Origin: Beta vulgaris subsp. vulgaris
Taxonomy: Eukaryota; Streptophyta; Magnoliopsida; Caryophyllales; Amaranthaceae
Reading direction: 5' to 3'
NCBI RefSeq assembly: GCF_026745355.1
Contig: NC_079202.1
Span: 29,621,718 to 29,685,717, forward strand
DNA length: 64,000 bases
The stretch's first letter is position 1; every line of letters starts with the position of its first letter. Position numbers and translations under genes: made by a program. The notes under the pieces were generated by a model. The model did no database searches, had not been told where the DNA came from, and saw only the letters and a list, made by a program, of their open reading frames with translations. Shown piece by piece: positions 46,516 through 57,909 of the stretch.

Positions 46516-47059
46516 GATGAAAGTGTTTTGGAGGGAGGTTGAAGATGAGCGAGGAGAGAGAGAGAGAGATGAGTTGATGTGAGAGATGGAAATTATGAGG
46601 GGTCAGTGATGTGATGGTTTGGGTTATAAAGTAATCATGATACCGTGTGAAAGAGAAGTGGAGAGTTAGGTTTAATGAAGCGGTTTTATGGGGTTTAGGA
46701 AGGCATTTAATGAAGTTTCTTCATTTAACTTAGATTAATTGAACGTGTAATAGTAGCTATAATTCATATTAATGTATTTAATGTTTGGACGTAAAGGTGT
46801 GAAAAGAAAGAGAAGCAAGGAAATTTGGAGGGAAAATTAGAAAAATAGAAAACAAAAAATTACTCATGCATATGATAAAATTGTGTCCATAATGTACAAA
46901 CTACATACGTACCAAATATGTGCAAGGACGCTAAGGGTAATATTCAAAGACATATGTGAGTTCTTATACTTGACCCTATGTGTATGAGTTTTAATTCATG
47001 AAAGTTGCAGGACATACTTAGTAAGAAACAATTGGGGGGAATCAACATCATGTGTACAT
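46516..47059 (-). other. Spacer between RNase H and env-like frame of Sire-B
   Basis: Non-coding, A/G-rich near 46560 (GAGAGAGAGAG). Nothing else recognised. Confidence 0.5.
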
Positions 47060-47297
47060 TTAAACAATTTTTATCATTCCTAGTTCGAAGCATATCTTTT
47101 CAACCCTGTCCCTAGATAGAGATTTAGTTAATATGTCAGCTATTTGATTTTCCGTTAGACAAAAATCAACTTTGACTAATCCCTTATCTACATTGTCTTT
47201 TAGGAAATGATGTCTAATGTGAATATGCTTGACCCTAGAGTGATGAACTGGATCCTTGGAAATGCAAATGGCACTAGTATTATCACAGAGTATAGGA
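47060..47297 (-). pseudogene. RNase H C-terminal remnant of Sire-B
   Basis: The minus strand encodes PILCDNTSAICISKDP, then HHFLKD and a QIADILTKSLSRD tail, matching Sire-A and Sire-C. It breaks off at 47297 where CACTA-3 begins. Confidence 0.88.
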
Positions 47298-47309
47298 CAC
47301 TAGGGGAAA

Positions 47310-47505
47310 AAAAGGAAGGGCTACGCAGGAAGGGCTGCGCTTATTCTAGAAGCGCATCCCTACATACAAGAAGGGTTGCGCTTTTAAAGAAAAGTGCATC
47401 CCTTCACTTAGTAGGGTTGCGCTTGTGAAAAAAGAACAACCCTTCCTCATACAGAAGGGCTGCGCTTTTTGTTACAAGCGCAACCCTACGTTAATTTTTT
47501 TTGTA
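47310..47505. repeat. Left subterminal repeats of CACTA-3
   Basis: About eight AAGGGCTGCGC / GGGTTGCGCTTTT words, some paired with inverted AAGCGCA(T/A)CCCT. Confidence 0.85.
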
Positions 47506-47753
47506 TGAACTAGTGCGCGCATGTACAATAGAGAATTACGAGCAATTCTATTTCCCTCATTCCTTCCCTCCTTTAGAGAATTTCGACGAAAAAATTTGAG
47601 CCCTAACACTGCTGCCCACCACCACTGCTCCACCACTGGGTTTGCGTGACCACATTGCTCCACCACTGCTTCCCACCACCTTGCGCAGCACATTGCTCTA
47701 CCACTGCTGGCCACCACCTTGCGCACCACATTGCTCCACCACGTGCAACCGCG

Positions 47754-47806
47754 ACCATTCTCTTCTCTTCTCTTCTCTTCTCTTCTTTTCTTCTCTTCTT
47801 TTCTCC
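47754..47806. repeat. (TCTCT)n pentamer tract
   Basis: CTTCTCTTCTCTTCTCTTCT-type repeat in the TNP2 leader. 47810-48631 is otherwise non-coding, intron-like, with a GT donor-like and AG acceptor-like environment before the TNP2 start. Confidence 0.9.
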
Positions 47807-50800
47807 ACCATTTGAGTGGTTAATTAGGTATGAATTAATTTTGTTTTTAAGTTACTTTTGTTGTTTCTTAGTTATTGAATTAAATGATTAATGTGCAATG
47901 TGGGTTTTGTCAATTGTAGGAAGAAGAGGCTAAGGAAGGCAAATAAAGTCCAATATCTCTTTTCTCTTCATTGCTCGTCGTTGGTGTTAAGAGGTAACTA
48001 TTTAACATGTAGACAAAGTTGTATGTTTAATTGAAAGTTATGATAATTTATTGATGTATATATGTATTTTTTATAATGTATATTATATTTATTGATATGA
48101 GATTGTATGAAAACCAATGTGATTTAGCTATATATGAAATATACAAGTTGTTTGAATCATCATCATATTGCCTAGATACCCGTTCAAGACTTACTCATTA
48201 GGAGTAAGTCTTGAATAGTCCCCGGTTTGGGACTGTTCTTGGACGTTTGATCTCACTTAGGTGGTGAATGTGTGTCTTCTTTTCAATTCTGAGGAAAATC
48301 TTGGCTTATCGTTTCTCTACATTGTTCTCTGGGTACATATGTAGATAAGCAATTATCTACATTGTGTACTTGGAGAACTGTAGGGAAATGCTGCCGGATT
48401 TTCCTTAGAATTGAAAAGTTGGCATATATTCACTAGTGAGATTAGACGTCCAAGGATGGGTTAGGTTGGAGTGATAAGGACCTTGACTGCATGCATACAA
48501 TTGAACATTGACTATCTTAGCTTGTTGTATACGTGTGTGATTTGAATATGTGAGTGTATGTACTTTAATAATGATTGATGCATTATAATGAATGTTGTGT
48601 TTAATTATTAGAGGTGGTCTTCTTGAATGAGATGGATCGTACTTGGATGTATGGTAGTCGTGAATCGATTGAGTTTGTGAATGGGGTCTCGGAATTCTGT
48701 AGAAGTGCATTAGAATATCAAACATCCTCTGGAGCAGTCGACTTTTATTGTCCTTGTTTGGATTGTAGAAATGTGAGCAAGGTTAGTAGTATACATGTGG
48801 TTAGGGAGCATGTCTTTCGCCGTGGGTTTAGGCCTCAATACCAGTATGGTTTGGCATGGTGAGCAGGGGAGGTATATGGGCTCGGAGTAAAGAATGATGT
48901 ATGTGAAGAAAAAAGAAGGATGATGATGAGTTAGGGGATGAGAATTTGGATGATGAATTTGGAGATGAGATAGGGATCGGGTAGACGAGATGATACACGA
49001 GGTTGAAGATCAGTCGTGTAGACGACCTCGTATTTTTGAGTCTATGTCTTAGGCTGCTGAAAAGCCGTTGTATCCAGGTTGTACAAAGTACACCAAACTT
49101 TCCGCGGTGGTAACACTGTTCAACATTAAGTCGAACGCTGGTTGGACGGACTCTAGTTTCACATCGTTGTTGGAAGTTTTAGCTGAGATGCTCCCTGATG
49201 GAAATGAACTGCCAAAGTCGTACTATTATGCGAAGAAGCTGATGTGTCCTTTGGTTTAGAGTACGAGCGGATACATGCTTGTCGTAACGATTGTGTGTTT
49301 TGTCGTAATGAGTATGAGCATTTACATGAGTGCCCACGTTATGATTGTCGAGGTACAAGCGTGAAGGAGCTGGAGGTAGTGAAGGACCACCAGCCAAGGT
49401 GTTGTGGTATCTACCCATAATACCTAGATTTAAGCGCATGTTCTCAATTAAAGGAGATGCGAAGAATTTGAGGTGGCATGCAGATCGTAGGAAGAAAGAC
49501 GGTCTGCTCAAGCATCCGGCTGATTCGCCTGAGTGGAAAACTATCGACAGGGTGCATAAGTCATTTGGTAATGAGGATAGGAATCTGAGGCTTGGATTAT
49601 GTACGGATGGCATGAACCCTTTTGGCAATCTCAGTCGCAGCATAGTACATGGCCAGTAGTTTTAGTGGTTTACAACTTGCCTCCTTGGTTGTGCATGAAA
49701 CGCAAGTACATGATGTGTCGCTTCTTATATCGGGGCCCAAACAACCTGGAAATGACATAGATGTATACCTTCAGCCGCTTGTTGAAGATTTACAGAAGAT
49801 GTGGAACGAAGGAGTGTTAGTATTTGATCGTATGCTAATGAGATGTTCACTCTGCGTGCCATGCTTTTTTGTACTATGAACGATTATCCAGCTTATGGGA
49901 ACTTATCTGGGTATAAGACTAAAGGAAAACAACCTTGCCCGATTTGTTTAGATGACATGAAATCTACACACCTTAAGGGCTGCAAACATGTGTATATGCG
50001 CACACGAAGGCTCCTCAGCCGCGACCATCCCTATCGGTTTAAGAAGAAGGCATTCGATGGACGGTTGAAGAAGAAGTTGCTCATAGACCATTAACTGGTA
50101 CTGAAGTTTATAATCAGGTGAAGGGCATTGAAACAGTCTTTGGTAAACCTGCTAGTGAGGTTGATACCTACAGGATTATGGAAAAAAAGTCCATTTTTTG
50201 GAAACTCCCATATTGGAAAGATCTAAAGGTCAGACATTGTTTGGATGTCATGCACATAGAGAAGAAGTTTGTGAAGCTATTTCGCGACACTTATGAATAT
50301 TCCGGGCAAGACAAAAGATGTTAAGGCGTCACGACTTTACTTGGAAAAAGAGGGGTTCGACCAGAGTTGTGGGCTCAGAAAAGGGACGGAAGGAAGAAGA
50401 AATAGGGGAGGAAAGGGTTGATGATGAAACTCAGAAAAGTAAAAAGGTGGAGGATTCGGAGAAGAATTATTTGCCACCAGCTTGCTACACGATGTCGCGT
50501 GCAGAGAAACGGATTTTTTGCGAGTCATTGTATGGCATTAAGGTCCTACTGGCTACTCATCGAATATGAAGCGCTTTGTTACCTTAAATGGTGAGTTGAA
50601 GTTATCGAGTATGAAATCGCACGATTGTCATGTCATGATGCAAGTATTCTTATTCGTGGGATACTTCCAAAGCATGTGAGGCACACCATTACAGAACTGT
50701 GTTCATTTTTTCATACAATATGCAGCAAAGTCCTAGACCCGTCGACCCTCGATTCCTTGCAGGCCAGATAGTTGAAACTCTATGCAAATTTGAGATGTAT

Positions 50801-51768
50801 TCCCCCCCCCGCCCGCATTCTTTGACATTATGGTCCATCTCATTGTCCATCTAGTTCGAGAAATTAAGCTGTGTGGTCCAGTGTTTTTGAGGTGGTGCTA
50901 TCCTTTTGAGAGATATATGGGAACTTTGAAGGATAAAGTTCGGAATCCTGCACAACCAGAAGGTAGTATAATTCAAGGGATTGTGGGTGAAGAGATCAGT
51001 AATTTTGTGGCTGAGTATTTTGCTAGTGTTGATCCTGTTGGACTTCCCACATCCCGCACGAGGGCAGACTTGAGGGCAAGGGTACAATTGGTTTAAAATT
51101 AATCACACCTTCAGTAGAAAAGCGTAAACAAGCTCATTTATCTGTATTGCATCACGTACCAGTTTCCATCATATCCTTATTTACATGAACATATGGAGGA
51201 ATTACGTGTTAGCAATCCTGGAAAAGGAGTGAGGGCATTGACGCAAATGCATAACAAGACTTTCATTGATTGGTTTCATAAACGAGTACTGAATATTTGG
51301 ATGAAAGTGTTCTGAAACAGTCAAGTGGTTAGCATTTGGTCCTCGTGAAACTGTACGCTCTTATGAGGGTTATGATATTAATGGGTATACGTTTTGGACT
51401 GAACGTCAAGATCTAAAGTCAAGATCGCAACAAAATAGTGGTGTTTCACTTGTGGCGTCGTCTACACAATATGCAAGCTCGAAAGATAAGTCGCTTGTAC
51501 ATGCTGAAAGCAACTATTATGGGCGAATACAAGAAATATGGGAGCTGGACTACTGTACATTTTAATATTTGCCTCTTGTGTTGTATGTGGGTTGACGATA
51601 ATCGACGTTGTGTAAAAATCGATGATCCTTGCGGATTCACTCTTCTTGACCTTAGTCGTCTACGTGAAACTGAGGAGCCATTTGTAATTGCATCACAAGT
51701 CAAGCAAGTATTTTTTGTAACTGATCCTGCTGATCATAAGTGGTCAATTGTTGTACCTGGTAAAAGGA

Positions 51769-51771
51769 GTA
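51769..51771. repeat. Target-site duplication (left) of CACTA-4, GTA
   Basis: GTA here and at 53273-53275. Confidence 0.92.
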
Positions 51772-53272
51772 CACTAGTAGAATAAATGCTACTTGCTGCG
51801 GTTAAAAAATTCCCTATTGCTGCGGTTTTGGGCGCGCAATAATTAAGGGCGCAACAATAAGTATTAATTATATTGCTGCGGTTTTAAACCGCAGTAATAT
51901 CTACAAATATTGCTGCGGTTTTTGACCAAAACCGCATCAATATGACCTCGTACAAAAAAAAAACGACGAACAAAACAGATATATTGCTGCGGTTTTTTTT
52001 TTTTTTTTCATTTGCCAATTAAATTTGAAATATCAAAACCAAACAACTAACATATTCACTATCCATTAAATTTGCAGACAAACTGAAGATAAAATGTTCA
52101 TTAATATATAAAGATGAAAAATCTAATTACATCAATATTACAAAAGAATAAAATGTAAAATAGAAAAGCAAAATTAAAAAAACAATTACCAGTTTATAGG
52201 GCTTACACAACTTTGATTGTTACCAACTTGAATACTAGACTTGCTTATTGACCTTATTTTTGTATGTACACATATATAGAGCTATATACATAATACCACT
52301 AGTAGAATTGAAAAAAATGAAGACAAGCTTAACATTATAATAAAAAGCTTAACATTAATTCTAACACATACACAAATAAATAAAAACACAAATTCAACAT
52401 TACATCAGAAAATCGAAAAATTAGATCTAAAATAATAATAATAAAAAACAGATATGTAATTATTAAAAAAATAAAAAATAAACAAATTTGAAACAATTTA
52501 AAAACGAAAAAAAAAAAAAAGAACGACGAAGGAGACTTCGAGTCTTCGAAATCGAACGACAAACCGATAACGACGAAGAAGAAAGAAGGTCGACGAAGAT
52601 ACTCGATCTGAAAGGAGGCAAAACGGCCAACGAAGACTGATGAAGAACGACCGCCATTAAAAAAAATGACGAAGAAGCACGGTTGATGGAGAGCAACGAC
52701 GAAGAACGACAAAGAACGACTGCATTATACACAAAGATCTGATTGAGGAGAGAGATTGCATGGTTGATGGTTTAGTGAGGGAGGCGCAAGAGTGAGGGGT
52801 GAGGGAGGCGCGGTTTGAGGGAGAAGTGAGAGGTAGGGTTTGGTTTTGAGGGAGGCGCGGTTTGAGGGAGAAGTGAGAGTGTAGGGTTTGGTTTTGAGGG
52901 AGGCGTGGGGTGAGATGGGGAGTTAGGGAGAAGGGAGAGTATAAGGTTTGGTTTAGGGTTTAGTGAGAAAGAAGTGATAGAAAGGCTTTGGTAGCGCGCC
53001 TTTATGTTAGTGCGATTCATATTGCTGTGGTTTCTTTAAAAAACCGCAGCAATATATTAAAATATTATATTTTAATATATTGTTGCGGTTTTGTAAAGAA
53101 ACCGCAGCAATACATTTGGTTACATAATTTTGAAAATCTATCGTTGATATCTATTGCTACGGTTTTGGCCCAGAACCGCAGCAATATGTTAATTTTCGAT
53201 TTCACTTTTTTTTACGTGGTATATTGCTGCATATAGGTAAAACCGTAGCAAATAGCATTTATTCTACTAGTG
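51772..53272. mobile_element. CACTA-4: small non-autonomous CACTA element (1501 bp) in TNP2
   Basis: Perfect 20-bp inverted ends CACTAGTAGAATAAATGCTA, TSD GTA, and TTGCTGCGGTTTT subterminal words at both ends (51795-51990, 53025-53260). No transposase. Removing it and one GTA restores the TNP2 frame across the site. Interior holds nothing recognisable besides a short tandem repeat. Confidence 0.97.
52795..52940. repeat. Tandem repeat, about 48-bp unit, 2 to 3 copies, in CACTA-4
   Basis: GAGGGAGGCGCGGTTTGAGG followed by GAGAAGTGAGAG and TAGGGTTTGGTTTT, repeated. Confidence 0.85.
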
Positions 53273-53499
53273 GTATCCTCGGTATTGGTGATGTTGATAA
53301 TGAGGAAGAATATGATGTATTAGAGGACCTCCCCCCTTTTACCTATCCTCAAATTAGTGTGGAAGATGATGTGAATATGTCGGAGAACTATATGCGTGTA
53401 GATCACACAGAAGGGATACATGTACTTGAGGATCCTAAGAAACGAAGGAAGCTCAATAAATCATGAGATATAAACTCAGGTCTGTGTAATTTCTCCAAT

Positions 53500-54320
53500 T
53501 TGTAACTATTATGGCTTTTTCGCTCCCAAATCGTACTTATCGAGTCATTTAACCCCAAATTCTCTTTGAACATGATTATATGAGGCATAATATAACTAGT
53601 GTGTAGATTCTTAGGCTTTAATTTGTTGTTGGTTGCATTTCGGGAACGAAAAGGCCATTTCCGGCCTATTTTGGCCTTTTCGCTCCCAAAATGTACTTAT
53701 CAAGTGATTTAATCCCAAATTTTCTTTGAACATGATTATATGAAGCATAATATAACTAGTATGTAGATTCTTAGCCTTTAATTTGTTCGTTGCATTTCAG
53801 GACGAAAAGGCCATTTCCGGCCTATTTTGGCCTTTTCGCTCCCAAAATGTACTTATCAAGTGATTTAACCCCAAATTTTCTTTGAACATCATTATATGAG
53901 GCATAATATAACTAGTATGTAGATTCTTAGGTTTTAATTTGTTGTTGGTTGCATTTCGGGAACGAAAAGGCCATTTCCGACCTATTTTGGCATTTTCGCT
54001 CCCAAACTGTACTTATCAAGTCATTTAACCCCAAATTCTCTTTGAACATCATTATATGAGGCATAATATAACTAGTATGTAGATTCTTAGACTTGCATAT
54101 GTTGTTGGTTGCATTTTGGGAACGAAAAGGCCATTTTCGGCCTATTTTGGCCTTTTCGCTCCCAAAATGTACTTATCAAGTGATTTAACCCCAAATTTTC
54201 TTTGAACATGATTATATGAGACATAATATAACTAATATGTAGATTCTTAGGCTTTAATTTATAGTTGGTTGCATTTCGGGAACGAAAAGGCCATTTCCGG
54301 CCTATTTTGGCCTTTCGCTC
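53500..54320. repeat. Tandem array, about 160-bp unit, five copies, each with a hairpin
   Basis: The ACTTATC(A/G)AG(T/C) word recurs at 53535, 53695, 53851, 54011 and 54171, giving spacings of 160, 156, 160 and 160. Units share CTCTTTGAACAT, GGCATAATATAACTAGT and a GGCC hairpin. Lies in the TNP2 3' region of CACTA-3. Confidence 0.93.
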
Positions 54321-54321
54321 C

Positions 54322-54417
54322 CATTGCACCCCCTCCCCCATCCTCCCACTGCCCCCCTCCCCTGCTGCCCCCCTCCCACTGCCCCCTCCCACTGCTTGCC
54401 CCCCACCCCCTCCCCCT
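54322..54417. repeat. C-rich, G-poor tract
   Basis: About 95 bases of CCCCCTCCCACTGCC-type imperfect repeats, almost free of G and A. It lies between the last CACTA-3 repeat and the Sire-C LTR. Confidence 0.9.
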
Positions 54418-55605
54418 TCTTGAGTTCCTTGTTTTGAGTTTGGAGTGATGACAAACCACATTGAATTATTATATTGCATGCATGTTTCTGTTTACATGTG
54501 TAGGTGCCAAAGTACGAGTTCAATGGATAGAAAGATGAACCTTGTGAAGCCAAGTCTTGAAGAATTGCATGAAGTCCAAGATCATGTTGTAGCATTTAGG
54601 TCTTAGATGCAATGTAAGTGGTATAAAGGTATTGATGCACTATAAAGGTTTGAAACTAGAGAGATGAGTTAGTTGTGGATGACAAGAAACCTCGGTTACT
54701 TGTCATACACAACTGCAAGTAAACTTGGTTGATTAGAACAGTCTGGGAACAGATCTGAACCAGTCCTCTAGGGTTTATTTCATGCATTCGTATTTTAGGA
54801 GTTTTCTTTCCGCGCAAAATTGATTTCAAAATACACAGATGCATGGTTTGTTGTGTGAGCAAGATTTCTTAAGTATGGTAATTTCCATAGTTCCGAGGAA
54901 AATATATCAAGATTTCAAAATATATGATATTATACTGATTTTATTTGATATCAAATAAAATCAGTGAGTATATTTTCCTTGGAATAATTTCCATACTTCC
55001 GAGGAAAATATACTCTCATAATATCATGTAACATTTACTTACCAAAGGCTTATTTAAGGAGTTCTGCTAGCACACAAACAGTGGGGATTTTGCACGCATA
55101 TTTTCATATACTCTAAGCAAAAGCATTCTCTCTCTCAAGCTCTCAAACCTAACACAAACCCTAATACCACATAGATCTTAAACTACTCTCATTCTAAGCG
55201 TGTAAGGTTGTTTATTCTTGAGAGAAAACTTGTTGTAAGTGAGCAAATTGTTAGTTCAGTTTGCTGGGGAAGTTGATCGGGGATCAACTTCATTTGAACC
55301 ATCATAGTTGGTGGTTGGGTCGAACTTCCATAGGTGGAAGTTGGGGAATCATCTTGTGCATAGGTGCATAAGTGATTGAGTGTAATTCTTTTGTATCTGA
55401 GTTGATTAATAAAAGAGTGAGTGAGTGGAGGACATAGACTTATTAGAAGTTGAACCTCGTTAAATCCTTGTGTTGTTTATTCATTGCTTTTATTTCTGTT
55501 GCCAGAGAACTGTTCCTTTACTGTTCTTACTATAGTAAAAAAATTTACAACATTCGGACAAACACTCAATTCACCCCCCCCCTCTTGAGTGTCACTTGCA
55601 CTTCA
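54418..55605 (+). repeat. 5' LTR of Sire-C (about 1188 bp)
   Basis: Starts TCTTGAGTTCC where the 3' LTR has TGTTGAGTTTCC, so the first G has mutated to C. It ends CACTTCA two bases before the primer site. Contains the 32-bp palindrome and a C-run (55573-55582) near its end. Confidence 0.88.
54934..54965. repeat. 32-bp perfect palindrome in the Sire-C 5' LTR
   Basis: Half-site ACTGATTTTATTTGAT followed by its exact reverse complement. Larger imperfect symmetry continues (GAGGAAAATATA to the left, TATATTTTCCTTGG to the right). The 3' LTR lacks its left half. Confidence 0.97.
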
Positions 55606-55607
55606 AT

Positions 55608-55620
55608 TGGTATCAGAGCC
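55608..55620 (+). promoter_or_regulatory. Primer-binding site of Sire-C (initiator tRNA-Met)
   Basis: TGGTATCAGAGCC two bases after the LTR. Confidence 0.95.
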
Positions 55621-55672
55621 TAACTTCTTAAAGGGTAACACCTAGAGAAGGAAGAATAATGACTATCAAGAA

Positions 55673-56614
55673 ATGACCAGTGGACCCGGAGGATCAAGGT
55701 TGCCAAAGTTCAATGGAACCAACTATCCTTGGTGGAAAAATTGCATGAGAAATCTGATCATTGGCACAGACTATAAGTGCTGGATGATCATCAAGAGTGG
55801 ACCAAGGAAGGTGGCTAACAATTCAGATGAGCAAAGAAGAAGGAGAGTGACTACACTACTACAGATCTGAAGACTGTCGAGAAGAATGCAAAGGCCATAC
55901 TTCAACAAGGTATTGCTGATAATGAGGTAAGCCGTATTTTAGCATGCTCTACTGTTAAGGAAATATGGGAAACCCTAGAATTACCTTTGTGAAGTCAGGA
56001 GATCTAAAGTTGATATGCTAATGTTTAAATATGAAACTTTTGATATGAACCGAGATGAAAATATAAGAGATATGTTTACTCGTTTCATGTCAATTATCAA
56101 TGAACTTAAATCTCTTGGAAAGAACTTTACTAATGAAGATTTGGTGAGAAACTTGAGAAGTTTGACAGGTAAATGGCTGCCCAAGGTGACTGCTATTCAG
56201 GAGGCTAAGGATCTAACGACCTTGTCCATAGAACAACTTATTGGGTCATTAATGACTCATGAGATGTTGGTGGATTCAAAGGAGGAAAGCACAACCAAAA
56301 GTCGTGGGTTAGCTTTGAAGGGTGAGGAGAATGATGAAGATCTCGATGAGATTGGACTCATGGCTAAGAGGTTTGAGAGGAGTCTCAGAACGCAGTTCAA
56401 GGGGAAGTCTTGGAAGAACAAGGGCAACTTGAAGAAGACCAGCTCCAGCACTGGTTGCTTCAAATGTGGAGAAACTGGACACATGATCAAGGATTGTCCA
56501 GCATGGAAGAATGATAAAGGAGGACAGAGAGAGAAGAAAATGACTAAGAGGGCTATGCTAGCCGCCTGGGGTGATTTTGACTCAGGTGTGAAAGCGAGGA
56601 AGATGAAGCCCTAA
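55673..56614 (+). pseudogene. gag of Sire-C (UBN2-type core and CCHC knuckle), frameshifted
   Basis: Opens MTSGPGGSRLPKFNGTNYPW, breaks near 55850, continues with STVKEIWETLELP, breaks again near 55990, then runs from 56015: DENIRDMFTRFMSIINELKS, EDLVRNLRSLTGKWLPK, SIEQLIGSLMTHEM and the knuckle CFKCGETGHMIKDCP (CX2CX4HX4C). This forms the capsid and nucleocapsid of the retrotransposon particle. I chose the ATG at 55673 because the one at 55660 reads only five codons. Confidence 0.9.
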
Positions 56615-57830
56615 TGTGTGTGACTGCACTGATTGGAGACATAGACCAGAAGCAGACCAGTTTAGGAAAGAAAGGACACATGTGTCTCATGGCAGGAAGC
56701 AGCTCTTCCGACGAAGAACAGGTAACTATTTCTAATATGCAAGAACAAATGAGATATTGTGATAGAGATGAGTTACTAGGTTTTATTGATTCTGCTATTG
56801 AACAAAATGTTAAAGGTAATGCTGCTTATAAAGCTAACTCGAAACTTGAGATAGGTAACTCGAAACTTAGACCTAAGTGAAAGCCGTTCTGCTGAACTTG
56901 AACTTATTTGTACAGAACTGAAAGAAAAAATTTCAGAGCTTGAAATAAGTTTGGATCAGAAGAATATTGAGCTTGAGATGCTAAGACCTCAATCAGATTT
57001 TTTTAAAAACTGATTTTTATCAAAACAATGATAGAGGATTTAGTAAACTCAAGGAGGCTGAAGTTGAAGGTATAAATTTCGAGTTACTCAAACAGAAAAG
57101 CTTTACTTTAGAACATTCTGATTTAATTTTGGCTCATAATTATCTGATTGATGATGTGGAAGAATTGTTCAATGAGTATGTGGATTTGAAAGCTTCTTTT
57201 GCTAGCACAAGTGGTCCTAGTGTTAATGTAAGACTTATGTTTGGAATATGAGGGTAAGATCTGTGATCTTCAATCCGAAATATACGAACTAAGAAAAGGC
57301 AAGAACATTGCGACCACTTCTGAACCAGATCCAGAACTGGTTTCAAAACTTAAGGATGAGCTTCATAAGGCAAAGTTGGATCTTGCCATTGCTGCAGAAT
57401 TTAATGAAGCTCAACTTAAGAAACTTGAAACCAAGGAACAGGATTTGAGTGACTGCTTGAGACAGATGAACAGGTTGCTCGATGCTCAAAGTACTTAAAC
57501 ATTCTGACCTCACAACCTGGTAATCCTCAGAGGTTTGGATTAGGGTATTCTGGAACCAGTTCCCAACAGCCACCAAAGTTGGGAAGAGATGAGACTTGGA
57601 TTTCTGAATTCAAGAGAGGTAAGTACGTGTTTGCAAAGGACATGCACGTATGTACCTACTGTGGTAAGAATGGTCATGTTATTAATACTTGTTGGACTAA
57701 GCAAAAACATGATAAAAGAAACCAGTCTCATGTTCACAATGCCCATTTCAGAAGGGTCACACACACAATTGGTCTAACAATGGAAAACATGATAAAACAA
57801 GAAGACCAATGTAAAACAAATCTGGGTTAG
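56614..57830 (+). pseudogene. Extended gag C-terminal region of Sire-C, coiled coil and second zinc knuckle
   Basis: Frames 56614-56880, 56880-57230 (broken) and 57241-57498 encode Leu/Glu/Lys-rich heptad-like sequence (VSKLKDELHKAKLDLAIAAE), a probable coiled coil. The last frame (57579-57830) has a second knuckle CTYCGKNGHVINTCW. A long gag with coiled coil is characteristic of Sireviruses. At least three frame changes. Confidence 0.8.
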
Positions 57831-57909
57831 AAAGGACAGAGTCAAACCAGTTTCCAAGGACAAGGAACCCAAGAAAATCTGGGTTCCTAAAACTAAACCT
57901 TGATTTGTT

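Larger units (their letters stand above)
43252..47297 (-). mobile_element. Sire-B: 3' portion of a Sirevirus, cut by CACTA-3
   Basis: Right to left: RNase H remnant (to 47297), env-like frame, purine tracts, 3' LTR (43252-44432). The rest of the element should lie beyond CACTA-3 and Sire-C, right of the window. Confidence 0.88.
48632..53466 (+). pseudogene. TNP2-type CACTA transposase, frameshifted and split by CACTA-4
   Basis: Start at 48632 opens the transposase-associated domain (MDRTWMYGSRESIEFVNGV, then YCPCLDCRN). Next come LYPGCTKYTKLSAVVTLFNI-like and SNAGWTDSSFTSLLEVLAEML (49068-49259), the TNP2 core VLWYLPIIPRFKRM, RWHADRRKKDGLLKHPADSP and RLGLCTDGMNPFGNLS (49400-49640), LLISGPKQPGNDIDVYLQPL, RAMLFCTMNDYPAYGNLSGY (49843-50094), RHCLDVMHIEKK, YLPPACYTMSRAEKR, IMVHLIVHLVREIKLCGPV (50830-51096), then the C-terminal DUF region KWSIVVPGKRS and, beyond CACTA-4, DVDNEEEYDVLEDLPPF to 53466. 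At least six frame changes are seen. It would catalyse excision and insertion at CACTA termini if intact. Confidence 0.92.
47298..54417 (+). mobile_element. CACTA-3: TNP2-encoding CACTA element, right end lost to Sire-C
   Basis: Begins CACTAGGGGAAAAAAAGG within Sire-B, followed by GGGTTGCGCTT/AAGGGCTGCGC subterminal repeats (47325-47500). It carries a degenerate TNP2 gene (48632-53466), a hairpin-bearing tandem array (53500-54320), and a C-rich tract, and is cut by the Sire-C LTR. The matching right terminus would lie beyond Sire-C. CACTA-4 is nested in it. Confidence 0.88.
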
